Part shown: piece by piece, positions 8,858 through 18,751 of the stretch
How the letters are laid out: each line of letters starts with the position of its first letter
How positions within the stretch are numbered: the first letter of the stretch is position 1
Assembly (NCBI GenBank): GCA_958430865.1
Contig: CAUDNR010000576.1
Span: 4,333 to 29,117 of the forward strand
Reading direction: 5' to 3'
From: Entrophospora sp. SA101
Lineage: Eukaryota; Glomeromycota; Glomeromycetes; Entrophosporales; Entrophosporaceae
DNA: 24,785 nt
Notes under the pieces: generated by a model
The model's input: only the letters and a program-made list of their open reading frames with translations
Database searches by the model: none
What the model was told of the DNA's origin: nothing
Program-made: the position numbers and the translations under genes

Positions 8858-10139
8858 TGAGCTAATTTTTTCAAATTTTCAAAAGATTGTGAGGAAAGTT
8901 CTCCACTACAATTTAGAAAACAAAATTTTACAAGTTTCTAATCATTAATATTATAGATTGACAAAAAAAAGTTTAGAAAGACTAATTTTCTTACCTAGAA
9001 AATTTTATGTTGTAACCTATTTTAATAAAAACATGGTTGATAAGTGAGCTCCAAACATATATTGAAAGTTCATCTTCACTTAAGTCTCTAATAAGTATAT
9101 CATTTGAATAAAGATTGTACCTTCATTATGAAAATCACAATTCAAAAAATATAGATATTAGTAACAAAACTTCATCTTTTACTAATGCCATTACAAAATT
9201 AAAAAAAATTTACTAACATATTATTAAAGAATTGATAAGCATATTTTAGATTAAATGGTGTGTTTGTTTCTGCATGTACATTATTCTTATTCAATGCCTG
9301 TCTTAGTTCATTTAATGTATACTGTAAAAATATTACAATTAATTTTTAATGTTGAATTTTCTATAATTATTTGAAGAAAATAGACATTTACACAATTCTC
9401 AAAATTCTTTAGATAATTAACTACAATTTCATCAATATCAACTTTAAGTTTTTCTATGCCATGTTCTTTTTTATCATCGAAATAAATTATATCAACATCA
9501 TCATTTTTTAATTGACTTTGAATATTGGATATCATTGATGATGGGAGTAATTTTGTGCAATAATTATCATTGAAATTAATTACTCCAATTTGCAACAGGC
9601 TAATAAAAAAACAATATCATAAGATTAGAGGCATGATCATATGTTTCAAAGATTGATAATATACAGAAAAGTAAATTTTACTTACAATTTTATAGGTTCA
9701 TTTTTTTTACACAATGAATTCCATACATCAATCTTATCCCAGTGCCATTTATAATTTATTAAAGGTACAATACACAAACTTATAAAAATTTTCTGTGGTA
9801 GATTGTATTCCATATATTTACGTGCTGCTTGCTTTTTGTTAAAAGTTTATTTATATTCAGGAGATATTCAATGGTAATCCATTACAAATTATTAAAAATT
9901 CACTTACTTTAGATGTTCGTTTTGGTCGTTGTTCCAAGTTTTTGTTATTAATAGAACTTAAAAGATGATGAATTATTTTAATAAGTAACTAAAGCAATGA
10001 GTGGTGGGCGATAACCACCACCACCATCCTTGAAACACTTACCTGTATGTATTTTTGTTGGAATTTTGTTCGTTTCTATTGTTTTTTTTCTTTCTGTTTT
10101 TTGGCATCTTGAATACAATAGAACAAGAAGTTTATGATT

Positions 10140-10560
10140 GATTGATGTGTACACATCAACTATTTATCCTATTGGTTTTTTTTTGGTAGGACAGGCGCGA
10201 ATTGATTTTTTTTTTTTTTTTTGGAAAAACAATTTATTTTTTGACAGAGTCCAAGGTGACAAAACGTGAGTATTGTTGTTTGGTTTGGTTTGGGTCTCCT
10301 AAAGAAAACGTGTTAATAACTAACCAGAGATACTATTTTTTATTTGTATTGATATTTTTTATTTTATATAAACATTTTAATTGGAAATCAAAACGCAGAG
10401 CAGATCTTGCTGGGTAATTACAAGATTTTCATTGATAATATTTTGTTTTCGTAATCATTAATAATATTATTATAAATATTATAATTACAAGATATCAAAG
10501 CAGCACACCATTTAAAAAGAAACATTTCAAATATGTAATGTTTGATTATCGGAAAATGGC
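10140..10560. other. AT-rich gene-free stretch upstream of the disrupted gene
   Basis: The sequence is dominated by T- and A-runs (including a run of about 16 T at 10206) and AT-rich microsatellite-like stretches. One open frame of 71 codons at 10202-10417 begins inside the T-run and is hydrophobic low complexity. It is not convincing as a gene. The part nearest 10107 should contain the promoter of the minus-strand gene. Confidence 0.4.
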
Positions 10561-12010
10561 AGATGTTGAAGCACGCACGCTACCTTGAACACATTTACAG
10601 TCATTCTCTCACATTCCTCATGTACACAAGGCTAATCTGACCACGTTTCTCCCGATGATACAATGATGTTGAAATCCAGGGGGGGGACGCAAAGCTCTGG
10701 AGTTTACCATGACTGCATCAATCGTCAAGGACCTTTTCACTAATCTTCTCAGACCAGAGAAGGCTGCTGGCATGCTGGTCGAAAAGTTGCCTGCAACGAT
10801 CCCACCTCTAGGATAAGGATGGCTCTGTGACCAAGCTGTTGCAGCTCTGCTGATGAATTGTAGTGCCATGTAAATATCCAGATCCATCAAAGCAACGAGA
10901 ACCTGCAACTTGTTTCAAGCTCAGGAGGTCACAATTCAGAGCAGGGTTGGTGGCCCTGATATTGCATTTGGGCTCTGATGTTAAGAGGGAAGTTGTAAAA
11001 TAGTGTTTGTTTTGTATAATCATTTTCATAAATGCTCTGTTTAACCAATTTATGATTTTGGGAGAGGTCTGTGCTCAATAAGTCCTCTGTCCTGTAGGTT
11101 AAAATTATCACATGATTATATACATCCTTGTCAGCAATATGGCCAACAAGAAAAAAGTCATAAAATGGTTCAGATTTTGTTTGGTATGTTTTGTATAAAT
11201 TAAACATTCCCATAAATTTACTGCTTCTCTTTAATTTTTATTTGACCAACTGAACTTGTTATTTTAGTAAATGGGGTAGGGTTGTTGGTGAGTAGGCATG
11301 CCACTGACAAGACAGGGGACGCCTTTGGGATATACCAGCCAAACTCATAGAAAGGGATCTTTTGTCCAGACTTAGGGTCACATGGATGTTAAGCACAGAA
11401 AATGTACACTATCAATGTATATTTTTTTCAACAAAATAAACATTTAAATAATTAATTGTTAAATATTAATACTTTTCTTTTCATAAAAATTACAGCAACC
11501 CAGGACTCAAAACTCTGAATTTGGGGAAAATCCAAAACAGCAATCCAGGTTACAACCTCCTGAGTTGCTGAATTCTCAAGCCAGTCTTAACACCAACTTT
11601 AATGCTAGTGTGGCAATAACACAAAGCAATCATCATAAATGCTAACTCTCATCAGCAATCAATGCCCATATGGTAACAGCCAAGCCTGGTCTTAGAGGAA
11701 GATAGGGAATGTTTTGTCCAAAGCCTTCCAGCATGTTCAGGACTGTTTCACCTGTGGAGAATAAAATCCATGGTGCTGAATTGTGCTTAGTTGCACGGTT
11801 CTGCATGTTTGTGACAGGAAAAATTCAATTAAATCTGACACCTGTGATTCAACATCAGATTTATTATTCATGAGCAACCATAATTGATAATCAGGAAAAG
11901 TAATTTATTTTTGTGAACCCTAGAGATCTGGATAAACATGCATTATTAAAGTTTCATTCATGCATGGCCTTGGTATTATTACTACCTGGGTGATGCAATT
12001 TTTCGTTATG
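10560..12010. other. GC-elevated, coding-like but fully broken relic
   Basis: Segments 10570-11000, 11260-11400 and 11490-11830 are clearly richer in G+C than the rest of the window, with CTG/CAG/TGG words typical of coding sequence. No frame is open for more than about 95 codons, and the overlapping minus-strand frames between 10618 and 11213 conflict with one another. I recognise no protein. Likely explanations are an old transposon or a decayed gene cut by AT-rich insertions at 11000-11250 and 11400-11490. A non-coding RNA gene is less likely. Confidence 0.45.
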
Positions 12011-12558
12011 TCAGTGACAACATCAAATGTATTTAATAATCATAATAATCACCATGAATATTTAATAGAGCAGGTATTCACAGAAGGAAAGGATTAAATA
12101 GCAACAAAAAAGCTAAGTTTGTTTTTTATCAACCAAAATATATAATTAATTGTATTTAAAAATTTATTATTTTATTCCATTTTGTAATGGCATTAGCTTC
12201 AATAATTCTATTTCCTTAGTATATATTAATGATTTAATCAATATACAAGTGGTGGTCAATTTAAATGTGTAAAATTTTTTTAAAAGATGTTTTTACAATA
12301 ATGATTTTTAATATTTGTAAAATTTTTTTTTGATAAATGTAAATCTTTATTAATATTAATAAAAAATCAGGAAACATGAAATTTTTGCACATAATTATTT
12401 TTCACGGGGCCAGTTGACCAAATTTTTCAATTTCTCTTCATAAGTTACTGAACAATCATTTTTTTTAAATCATTTACTTAAACCTATTCCACTGATTCAT
12501 CTAAGATTAATTCCATATACTGTAAAATAGTAAATTTACAAATCACGGGAAACTAATA
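12011..12558. other. AT-rich spacer
   Basis: No gene, RNA or repeat end is visible. There are runs of T and A and a small patch of higher GC (CACGGGGCCAGTTG) at 12403-12416. The next open frame begins after the TAA at 12559. Confidence 0.4.
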
Positions 12559-12561
12559 TAA

Positions 12562-13393
12562 ATCGGAAATGATTTACAATTGACTGTGAATGCCAACAAG
12601 AAAGCTGCTAAGGTAAATGAATTGGAAGAAGAAGTTGAAGCATTGAAGGTAGAGTTGGAAAAAAGTGATGACAGAATAGAAGAATTGGAAGAGAGAGTAG
12701 ATATTGAGGTTGAAATGAATTTAAAAGCATTAGACAAGTCAGCAGAATGGAGGGAAAAACAACTAAAAGAAGTAAAATCAGCCCATGTTTTGAGAGAAAA
12801 ATGATTTTTGAAACAAATAGAAGTTTTAGAAAACAATATTGATTGATTAAAAAACAAAGAGCAAATTATTAAAAAATACAAAGATAGAGAATTACCAGCC
12901 TTACCTAAAAAGCAAAAGCAAAGCAGACTATTAAAATTCAAAAAGTTAGTAAACAAAGTTAAAGAAAAGAGCAAGAAGAAGTTTCAAACTCATGTTTTGG
13001 AAAAGTTTGAAGCTCATATCTTACAACCAAAGTAAACAGAATGAAACTAGAGTACAGAGTTTTGGAATTAGTAAATGGGGATGAACAAGAATGTAGTTAT
13101 TGCTTTATAGATTATAGTGACCAAACCAACCTTGATTTTAGCACTGCTCCTGCTGCCTATCAGATGGTAGCACATACCAAGTCAGAACAATACTTTGATA
13201 TATCCTTTATCTGTAAAGATTGTAAATTGGAATATGATAACAATGTTCTCCCAAGATGTGAGAAATGTGATAGGTTAATGAGAAATAAGAGTCTATGTTA
13301 TTGTCATAAAGAAAAAAAGAAGCAAACCCAATCTCTTACTAACAGGGAATTAGTTGCCCAATCTTTCAGTTTTCGCCTAGAAAGTAAAACTAG
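12562..13393 (+). pseudogene. Decayed coiled-coil / Cys-rich protein ORF, cut by the scaffold gap
   Basis: The frame read from about 12562 has no ATG start. It encodes a strongly heptad-patterned coiled coil (NELEEEVEALKVELEKSD, RIEELEERVD), meets TGA at 12802-12804, continues in the same style, meets a second TGA at about 12850, and goes on through a Lys-rich segment to TAA near 13033. In a neighbouring frame, ATG 13041 continues with about 118 residues of Cys-rich protein (ECSYC, CKDC, CEKC, CYCH), suggesting one or two zinc-binding knuckles. A one-base shift just before 13041 would join the two parts. The sequence then hits the gap at 13394. No family is recognised; recurrent decayed ORFs of this kind are typical of transposons. 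Both TGA codons could come from C-to-T changes. Confidence 0.5.
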
Positions 13394-13403
13394 NNNNNNN
13401 NNN
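13394..13403. other. Scaffold gap (10 N)
   Basis: Ten undetermined bases separate the plus-strand coiled-coil relic from the minus-strand transposon-like ORF. Both frames run into the gap from opposite sides, so real sequence of unknown length is probably missing. The order and orientation of the two sides should not be taken as proven. Confidence 0.95.
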
Positions 13404-14286
13404 TTTTGTTATAATGTTGTCTTTCACAATCTGCAGCTGCAAGATGATCATCAAACTTGAATTGCATGTCAATCTCTTCATCCTCCTCATTTAATGATTT
13501 TAATTTAAATAATTTTAATCTAAATTTTTCACAAATCTCACAAAGATCACTTGAGGGATTTAAAAATTTAACATGTGGTGTTAATTGATTCCAAAGTTTC
13601 ACAAAAGCTCTATATTTTAAATTAATTATAGAAGTGCCATAACTATCAACAAAGCTTTTTACATATTCATTAAAAACTGAAGTATAATTACATTTAGTTT
13701 TTAGATAAATAATTGGGTCTGAATTGTCACGAATTCTCATTGGAGATGGCAATCCATATAGGTTTGCATAATTTAATATAAATTGCTTCACTATTTCTGC
13801 TAATTCTATATTAACAAATGCACGTGACTTAAGTTTGGGAATATTTTTTATATTACCATGTTGACGATCTTCTAAACCATTTGTTTGTAAATGTTTTTGC
13901 AAAGCTTTTAACACATCTACTTTAATATTACATAGCTTTAAGAATACAGGTCGGCAAATGGATATTGCTGCATTATATTTGTATTGATACCTAATAAGTG
14001 AATCTCCACTGTCAAATTTGAAAACCATCAATTGTGTTTTGATGGAAAGATCTTTTTCTTTTTTATCTAAACTTTTAAATTCAAAATATCTTTCAAAAAA
14101 ATTTTTAAAGCCTATTTTTTCAAAACAATTATGTGAGTCTATTTCTGTTTTATGACATTTACATTCAGAGCTCTGGAAAAACAATTTTAAATCCTCAACT
14201 ACATCAACTACTAAATTATTTTCTTCATAATCCACTAATTCTAGATCAAATAAATTGTATTCTGGGATTGAATTAATTGAAGACAT
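13404..14286 (-). CDS. Transposon-associated protein, N-terminal part (C-terminus lost in gap)
   Basis: About 294 residues are open from ATG 14286 to the gap, without a stop. A Cys/His group lies near residues 42-54 (CKCHKTEIDSHNC). A basic segment is followed by AFVNIELAEIVKQFILNYAN (about 155-175). Then come FVKLWNQLTPHV (about 226-238), SDLCEICEKF (about 246) and HLAAADCERQHYNK at the break. The order W-x-L-x-P, DLCxxC and HxxxAxxERxxY is one I associate with eukaryotic DNA-transposon proteins upstream of a DDE-type catalytic domain; assignment to a named superfamily is not possible from memory. The catalytic part would lie beyond the gap. The sequence 5' of the ATG (14384-14603) recurs at 24406-24616, which supports a mobile origin. 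The long intact frame suggests a fairly young copy. Confidence 0.6.
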
Positions 14287-14383
14287 ATTGATTTGATATA
14301 TTTTTATAAAATTTAAAGCTTTTATTTTTTATTTAAGATAAAAATTCTTATGTACAATATTTATACTTATAAAATTGATAAAA

Positions 14384-14603
14384 TTATAAAATTTCGGCCA
14401 TTATAATTTTTAGTATGTATTACATAAAATTGATAAAACTTCGGCCATTATAATTTTTAGTATTACATAGTTCGGAGATAATTGATGATCAAAAAATTTT
14501 AGGGGGCAATTTTCTTTTTTCTGTGTAACAAATTTTGAACATGTGTTTACTCAAAATAATCTATTTTTCTGAGAGGTGGTTTTTGCTGTGACATGTCCCA
14601 TAT
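14384..14603 (-). repeat. Dispersed element-end repeat, copy 1
   Basis: This 220-bp sequence ends at GACATGTCCCATAT and is nearly identical to 24406-24616. It contains two 24-bp direct repeats beginning TTCGGCCATTATAA (14393-14416 and 14440-14463). It lies about 100 bp upstream of the minus-strand transposon-like ORF, so it probably represents the 5' terminal region of that element. The matching boundary at CCCATAT in both copies is the likely outer end. Confidence 0.8.
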
Positions 14604-15309
14604 GTCAGTGCCCTTACACCTGATAAAAAATATGGTAATTTTTTGATTTGTGCTGTATGATGATATAATTTATTAATAATTTTTTGATATAGCTTGAAAT
14701 GAACAATCAAATTGACAATGTCCAAAAAGAAACTTTATCAATTAAAAAACAAGAAAAAATTAATACAAATATCCGAAATAATATGTACAAGTATCCAAAA
14801 TAATATTCAAATTCGTAATTTTGGATTTACAAATATTTGAATATGGAGTTATAATTACATTTAGGGACCCTAACCAAATAAAACATTTGGATACAATTCT
14901 CTTTTTACCAAACAATTTTAAATTTCTCTTGGTATATTTTGATCACAAAAAATTCACTTGTGAAGGTAAGCATTTTGTAAAGTGTTCAATTTAGTTTTAT
15001 TTCTTAAATCAGTAATAAAACCATTACCTCCATCTATTAATATATTACCATTATATAAATTCATTTTACAAGGTAAATTAGAATTTCTAGTGATGATTTC
15101 GGAAAGTTCTAGAAATTAGTCATGAAAAACCATTCAAGAAGGATTTGTCAATTTTTGAAAATCAGCAATAAAACAGAAAAGAAGACATTTACGATTAAAT
15201 CATCCACAAGTAGAGAAGTTTCTGGGTAAGACATAAAATTTTTCCTGAATAACATATCAACAATACATATGACAGTGAATTCACACTGTTCCTAACTAAT
15301 GTCTTTGTA
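14604..15309. other. AT-rich spacer right of the transposon-like ORF
   Basis: No gene is visible. The stretch 14769-14850 has repeated ATCCGAAATAATAT-like words and an inverted pair ATTCAAAT/ATTTGAAT, suggesting an old small repeat. The rest is plain AT-rich sequence. Confidence 0.35.
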
Positions 15310-15631
15310 GATCTTATGGGCAAGAACTTTAGATGGTCTGTCTTGATGGATGACAGCAACAGGAGATTGTCTTTCTTTTACTTAACCCAAGAAGATGCCT
15401 TGGAATATGATGATGAAGCTGTGCTCAACCTTATCTTCTTCTTTGATAATCTTTGACTATAAAGGCAGCTGGGTGCTAAAATACGATACAGGAGAATACT
15501 TGGGCCAGGAGCTATTTGATTTTGAGAATGAAATGACCGGTGCAGTTCATTTACCAGTTAATAAATCAGAACTTGATGCTCTTTTGAAAGTTCCAGCAGC
15601 AAGTACAGTGTGCTCAATGTACTGGAGATGA
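15310..15631 (+). pseudogene. Frameshifted protein-coding relic, unknown family
   Basis: After a TTTGTAG acceptor-like sequence a frame runs from about 15310 (DLMGKNFRWSVLMDDSNR, then FFYLTQEDALEYDDEAV) to TGA at 15454. The next frame then continues in similar style (SLIIFDYKGSWVLKYDTGEY ... KSELDALLKVPAAS) to TGA at 15629. The switch point is around 15440-15455 and is best explained by a one-base loss. Composition is less AT-rich than the surroundings. I do not recognise the protein. It may be part of the same kind of decayed element as the broken segment at 15850-16070. Confidence 0.4.
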
Positions 15632-16800
15632 ACAAATGGTCTGAAATTTGGAGTTATTGTTGTGATTTAAAACAGTGCAAAAACTAGTTTAGAATAATCA
15701 ATATGTATATACTTATTTGATTATTTACAATAAAAGATTAGAATTCGAGTTAGAAAATTAGGAACAACAAAGTCTGTTACATTTAAGTACAATTTTATGG
15801 TATTCTGGAAAATAATAAATATACAAATCTGTTTTAGCTTCAGGTGCTCCAGAAACTATCCTCCCCTATCATGTCCATAATATACTTGGGAAAAGGGGGT
15901 GGAAAACTGCTATTGGATATGGAGCACCTGCTTGATTGTATCACCATTTGAAGTGGCAATTGGAGATAGTTGGCATGGATGAGTATAGGCACACTTTGAC
16001 TCTGGAAAAGAGATCCTGGTAACCCAGTAGACAGCTCTCTTGTTGGCAACAATGTCCTATACCAGTTTGCTTTCGTACATAAGGTGGCTCAATATATAAG
16101 TTCCTAAAGGCCTTAAATTAGTTTTCTTTAACTAATTTCATATCTAAAATTCATTCATTCATTATGTAAACTTTAATAATAAAGCCTGCTAGTTACTATG
16201 CTAGTATGATTTGGTAACAACATTAGATCTGAAAGGATTGGACCTAAAGTAAAAAAGTTTAAAATGATTGAAACCATTACAAGAAAATTTTTTTCTTAAA
16301 TTATCTGATACTACTATTTATTACTACGATATTTCATGATTTGTATATTTATTTTTGGGGTGGATTTGGTGACATCCATGAACATTTGATGTAATAAAGA
16401 TCGAAAAAAACAAAGCTAATTTTGACCAAATCTGTTTTCCGGTTGTTATCTCAGTTCCTGGATCTGGTAATTTGTTCCAACACTTGATATGATAAGCATT
16501 TCTACTATAATAAACTTGTTCATCCCACTCACTTACCATATCAATGTATTAAGTCTTTCCTATTCCCATTTTTGCATATTGAATATGGCTTCGATTTAGT
16601 AAATGTACGTGTATAATGATATATTTCCTTTGTATTTTCCTGCCAAAATTTCTCTGCATTCAGAATTCATTTTTTCGCGTTGAGTATTTTACTATAATAA
16701 TTTCTAATATATAGTGCAGGACATCTATAGCGGTCAATGATTCAATTAATGGATCATTGCTTACGAAATAATCTATTTTATGAAACATTACATCATTGAA
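15632..16800. other. Spacer with a short GC-elevated relic
   Basis: 15840-16070 is richer in G+C and reads like protein in short alternating frames (for example LGKGGGKLLLDMEHLLDC on the plus strand), interrupted by stops. It is probably the remains of a coding element. The rest is AT-rich with no recognised feature; short open frames on the minus strand at 15840-16052 and 16324-16539 are not convincing. Confidence 0.35.
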
Positions 16801-16810
16801 AAATAGGATG

Positions 16811-16911
16811 CTAGGTTGCTTTGCAACCCAGTTCGGTCATAACCCTCACAATCGGCACGTTGTGCCTCAGCTTCTGGCAAGGCTGGCGAGGAAAACCGAT
16901 TGAAAGCCAGC
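16811..16911. other. Compact hairpin-rich segment, possible structured RNA
   Basis: In a 100-bp island of high GC, three perfect short stems occur in sequence: GGTTGC-TTT-GCAACC (16814-16828), GGCAC-GTT-GTGCC (16854-16866) and GCTGGC...GCCAGC (16882-16887 with 16906-16911). In addition, AATCGG (16850-16855) can pair with CCGATT (16896-16901), which competes with the second stem. No open frame covers it and no known RNA family is recognised (not a tRNA; hammerhead core absent). It could be a non-coding RNA, a small repeat end, or chance. Confidence 0.35.
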
Positions 16912-16919
16912 AATCATAA

Positions 16920-17788
16920 AACAATGTACACGAAAGAAAGAATGCCAACACAACATACAACGAAACCTGCCAGGATTATTGTCGCAGTTATATCTACTTT
17001 GTACTAATTGGAACATTGTCAATAGATTATGAGTATCAATTGAGATGTTATCATGTGTGTATGTAATTGTTCGTCAGTTCAACTCGGAATTCAAGCAGAT
17101 TGAACTTTTTTAAAAAAAAATAGGCATTGACCAAAATATAAGTTACTATAGTTATATAAATATTCTTAAACATGCTAAATTTATTCAAATGTTACATTTT
17201 CATATTTTTATCATTATATATATTTATTCTTGAGCATGTGCTTCAAACATGCTCTGCTAATAAGTAAAACTATTTATGATGTAATCTTTAATTATAATTG
17301 AATACATGTTTGAAGCGCGTTTTGAGTGGACATTAAAAATATTAAATCAAATTTGTATTTAAACTCAATTTAATGCTTGACCGAAGCAAATTAACATCCT
17401 TAGTTATTAGATCTAATTTGTTAAATATCCTTCGACTTGTTGTTGATGAATAATCATAGAATAAAATTTTTCTTTTACAAATGAATAATTGCCAGAAATT
17501 CATTTTTGAATTCTTGATTTTGTAACAATAAATAGATTTTGTAAATAAATTTCTATATTAAAAAGACATAACAAGAGTTTCTTGCAAATGCCAGGCTAAT
17601 ATCTCCACCAAGACAGCAAATAGACAAAGGTAAATGTAACCGTGGTGTCGTCCAAATTTCAAAATGCTCTAAAGCCTGTCATATGGCACATTTTTCTTTA
17701 TGGGTGATTAAATTTAAAATTATGCCAAATAATAACAACATCTACTGTTTTCACCGCCTAATTAAGCTACATTGATATTAATTTATTT
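16920..17788. other. AT-rich gene-free stretch
   Basis: I see no gene, repeat end or RNA here. Around 17233-17315 a loose inverted similarity (CTTGAGCATGTGCTTCAAACATG versus CATGTTTGAAGCGCG) is present: TGCTTCAAACATG at 17240-17252 and CATGTTTGAAGC at 17306-17317 are complementary over 12 bp. This could be the remains of a miniature inverted-repeat element. Confidence 0.4.
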
Positions 17789-18019
17789 ATGCATACCACA
17801 CTGTTGAGCGATTTTATGAAATTATTTTGTGAAATAAATTTTTATTTCATTCAACATCTAACTATGTTGGATGTTGGTCATCCTAAATTGTTAAACGACC
17901 TATTAAAGAATGAATGTATGGTTTTGTTAGGTAATAAAATTGCTACGCAAGTAATGATGGTTCATTATAAAATGTTATTACCGTATTCTGTCCACCGTGT
18001 ATTAGCAACCCGTGAATAA
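17789..18019 (+). other. Unassigned 76-codon ORF
   Basis: An ATG-started frame (MHTTLLSDFMKLF ... LDVGHPKLLNDLLKNE, then VLLGNKIATQVMM) ends in TAA at 18017. Its composition is more protein-like than the neighbouring frames and it has few low-complexity runs, but no domain is recognised and no exon partner is evident. It may be a gene fragment or a chance ORF. Confidence 0.3.
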
Positions 18020-18366
18020 GAACATTCATTTTTATGAACAACTTTTTATTTTATAATAAAAACAAGAAACTTGCTAAGGAAAGGGACAAAATATGGTAAA
18101 ACTTACTGATCACAATTAATAATTATCGTTTATGCTTTCTATATTTAAATTGATGTTCAACCAATAAAAAACCATAATATATATATATGCTTGCAACCAG
18201 AAAATGTTACGGAAACGAATTCATAAAAATTTCAAATGATGATTTATCATTTAGAAGACTCTAAAAAATCCAAAATTATATACATAAATATTAATATGTG
18301 TTCTCAGAGTCTTGTTCGATGATTACATTTTTAATAGCAAGGCACTTAAGTTCTTATTCCCTAATA

Positions 18367-18627
18367 CTAAAACTTCTGTATAATTGATCCCGAAACATTA
18401 TTCATAAGTAATTTGGCAAGATATTGGAAAAATTTTTGATGTTTGAGCCACATGTGCAGAATCAGATAAGGATGTAATCTTTTTGATGTGTGTACTGTGT
18501 ATGTCATAAGTGAACCGAGCTTATAGTTATATAAAGAGAAATTAATAATATCAAATTGGGCTGGTTTGAATTCTTTGATCAATATTTGCGTGTTTTCCGA
18601 TTTATTTATTGATTTCCCGTGATCCAT
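18367..18627 (-). other. Unassigned 86-codon ORF next to the duplicated block
   Basis: ATG 18627 opens a frame of 86 residues (MDHGKSINKSENTQILIKEF, later KRLHPYLILHMWLKHQKF) ending in TAA. Its 5' part falls in the diverged flank of the direct repeat, where the corresponding sequence at 19440-19510 does not keep the frame. No family is recognised. Weak as a gene. Confidence 0.25.
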
Positions 18628-18675
18628 AAATCATTATTATATATATTATTAGTATTAGTGTATATAATATCAATA

Positions 18676-18751
18676 AACTCGATAAGTCGGTCATTTATTT
18701 ATATTATCAAGTGCTTTAAACAATTGATTGATGTGTCCGACTCATCGAGTT
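18676..18751. mobile_element. Miniature inverted-repeat element, Tc1/mariner-pogo-like
   Basis: AACTCGATAAGTCGG (18676-18690) and CCGACTCATCGAGTT (18737-18751) are inverted repeats matching at 14 of 15 positions. They are flanked by TA on both sides (18674-18675 and 18752-18753), the duplication typical of Tc1/mariner and pogo elements. The interior is only 46 bp and non-coding. The second repeat copy (about 19551-19626) keeps the right arm, but its left arm is diverged (AACTTGATAAAATTGG). Confidence 0.7.

Larger units (their letters stand above)
7248..10107 (-). pseudogene. Nine-exon gene of unknown family, exon 7 split by a hAT element
   Basis: Reading the minus strand, nine exons join in frame: 10107-10043, 9956-9908, 9831-9686, 9599-9392, 9321-9218, 9120-8995, 8905-8850 plus 7902-7678 (one exon, split), 7582-7440 and 7364-7248 (TGA). 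Donors are mostly GTAAGT/GTAAAT; acceptors are TTAAG, AAAAG, TTAG, ACAG, GAAG and TGTAG. Counting one target-site copy, the coding length is 1239 nt, or 412 residues. The N-terminus is Lys/Asn-rich (MPKNRKKKNNRNEQ). The middle is helical and acidic (IRDLSEDELSIYVWSSL). The C-terminal third contains SGPKLDS followed by EILLHESSKKD, which resembles the D...ExxK spacing of PD-(D/E)XK nuclease-like domains (inference only). The exon is broken between LAQ and LQSRSGPK by a 939-bp insertion. The left target-site copy also carries an in-frame TAG (8853-8851), where the other copy has CAG. This allele should therefore make at best a truncated protein. Confidence 0.75.

Noticed and set aside
10618..11213. 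Three overlapping minus-strand ORFs
   Set aside because: They overlap in different frames, none has a recognisable domain, and none extends beyond the GC-elevated patch.
12802..12852. TGA read as an amino acid (altered genetic code)
   Set aside because: The intact genes (DUF427, Iml2-like, nine-exon gene) do not use TGA internally, and TGA serves as the stop of the nine-exon gene. Decay is the simpler explanation.
12543..12974. 143-codon minus-strand ORF, Phe/Ser-rich
   Set aside because: It is the antisense shadow of the coiled-coil relic; its Ser/Phe/Leu bias is what reversed Glu/Lys codons produce.
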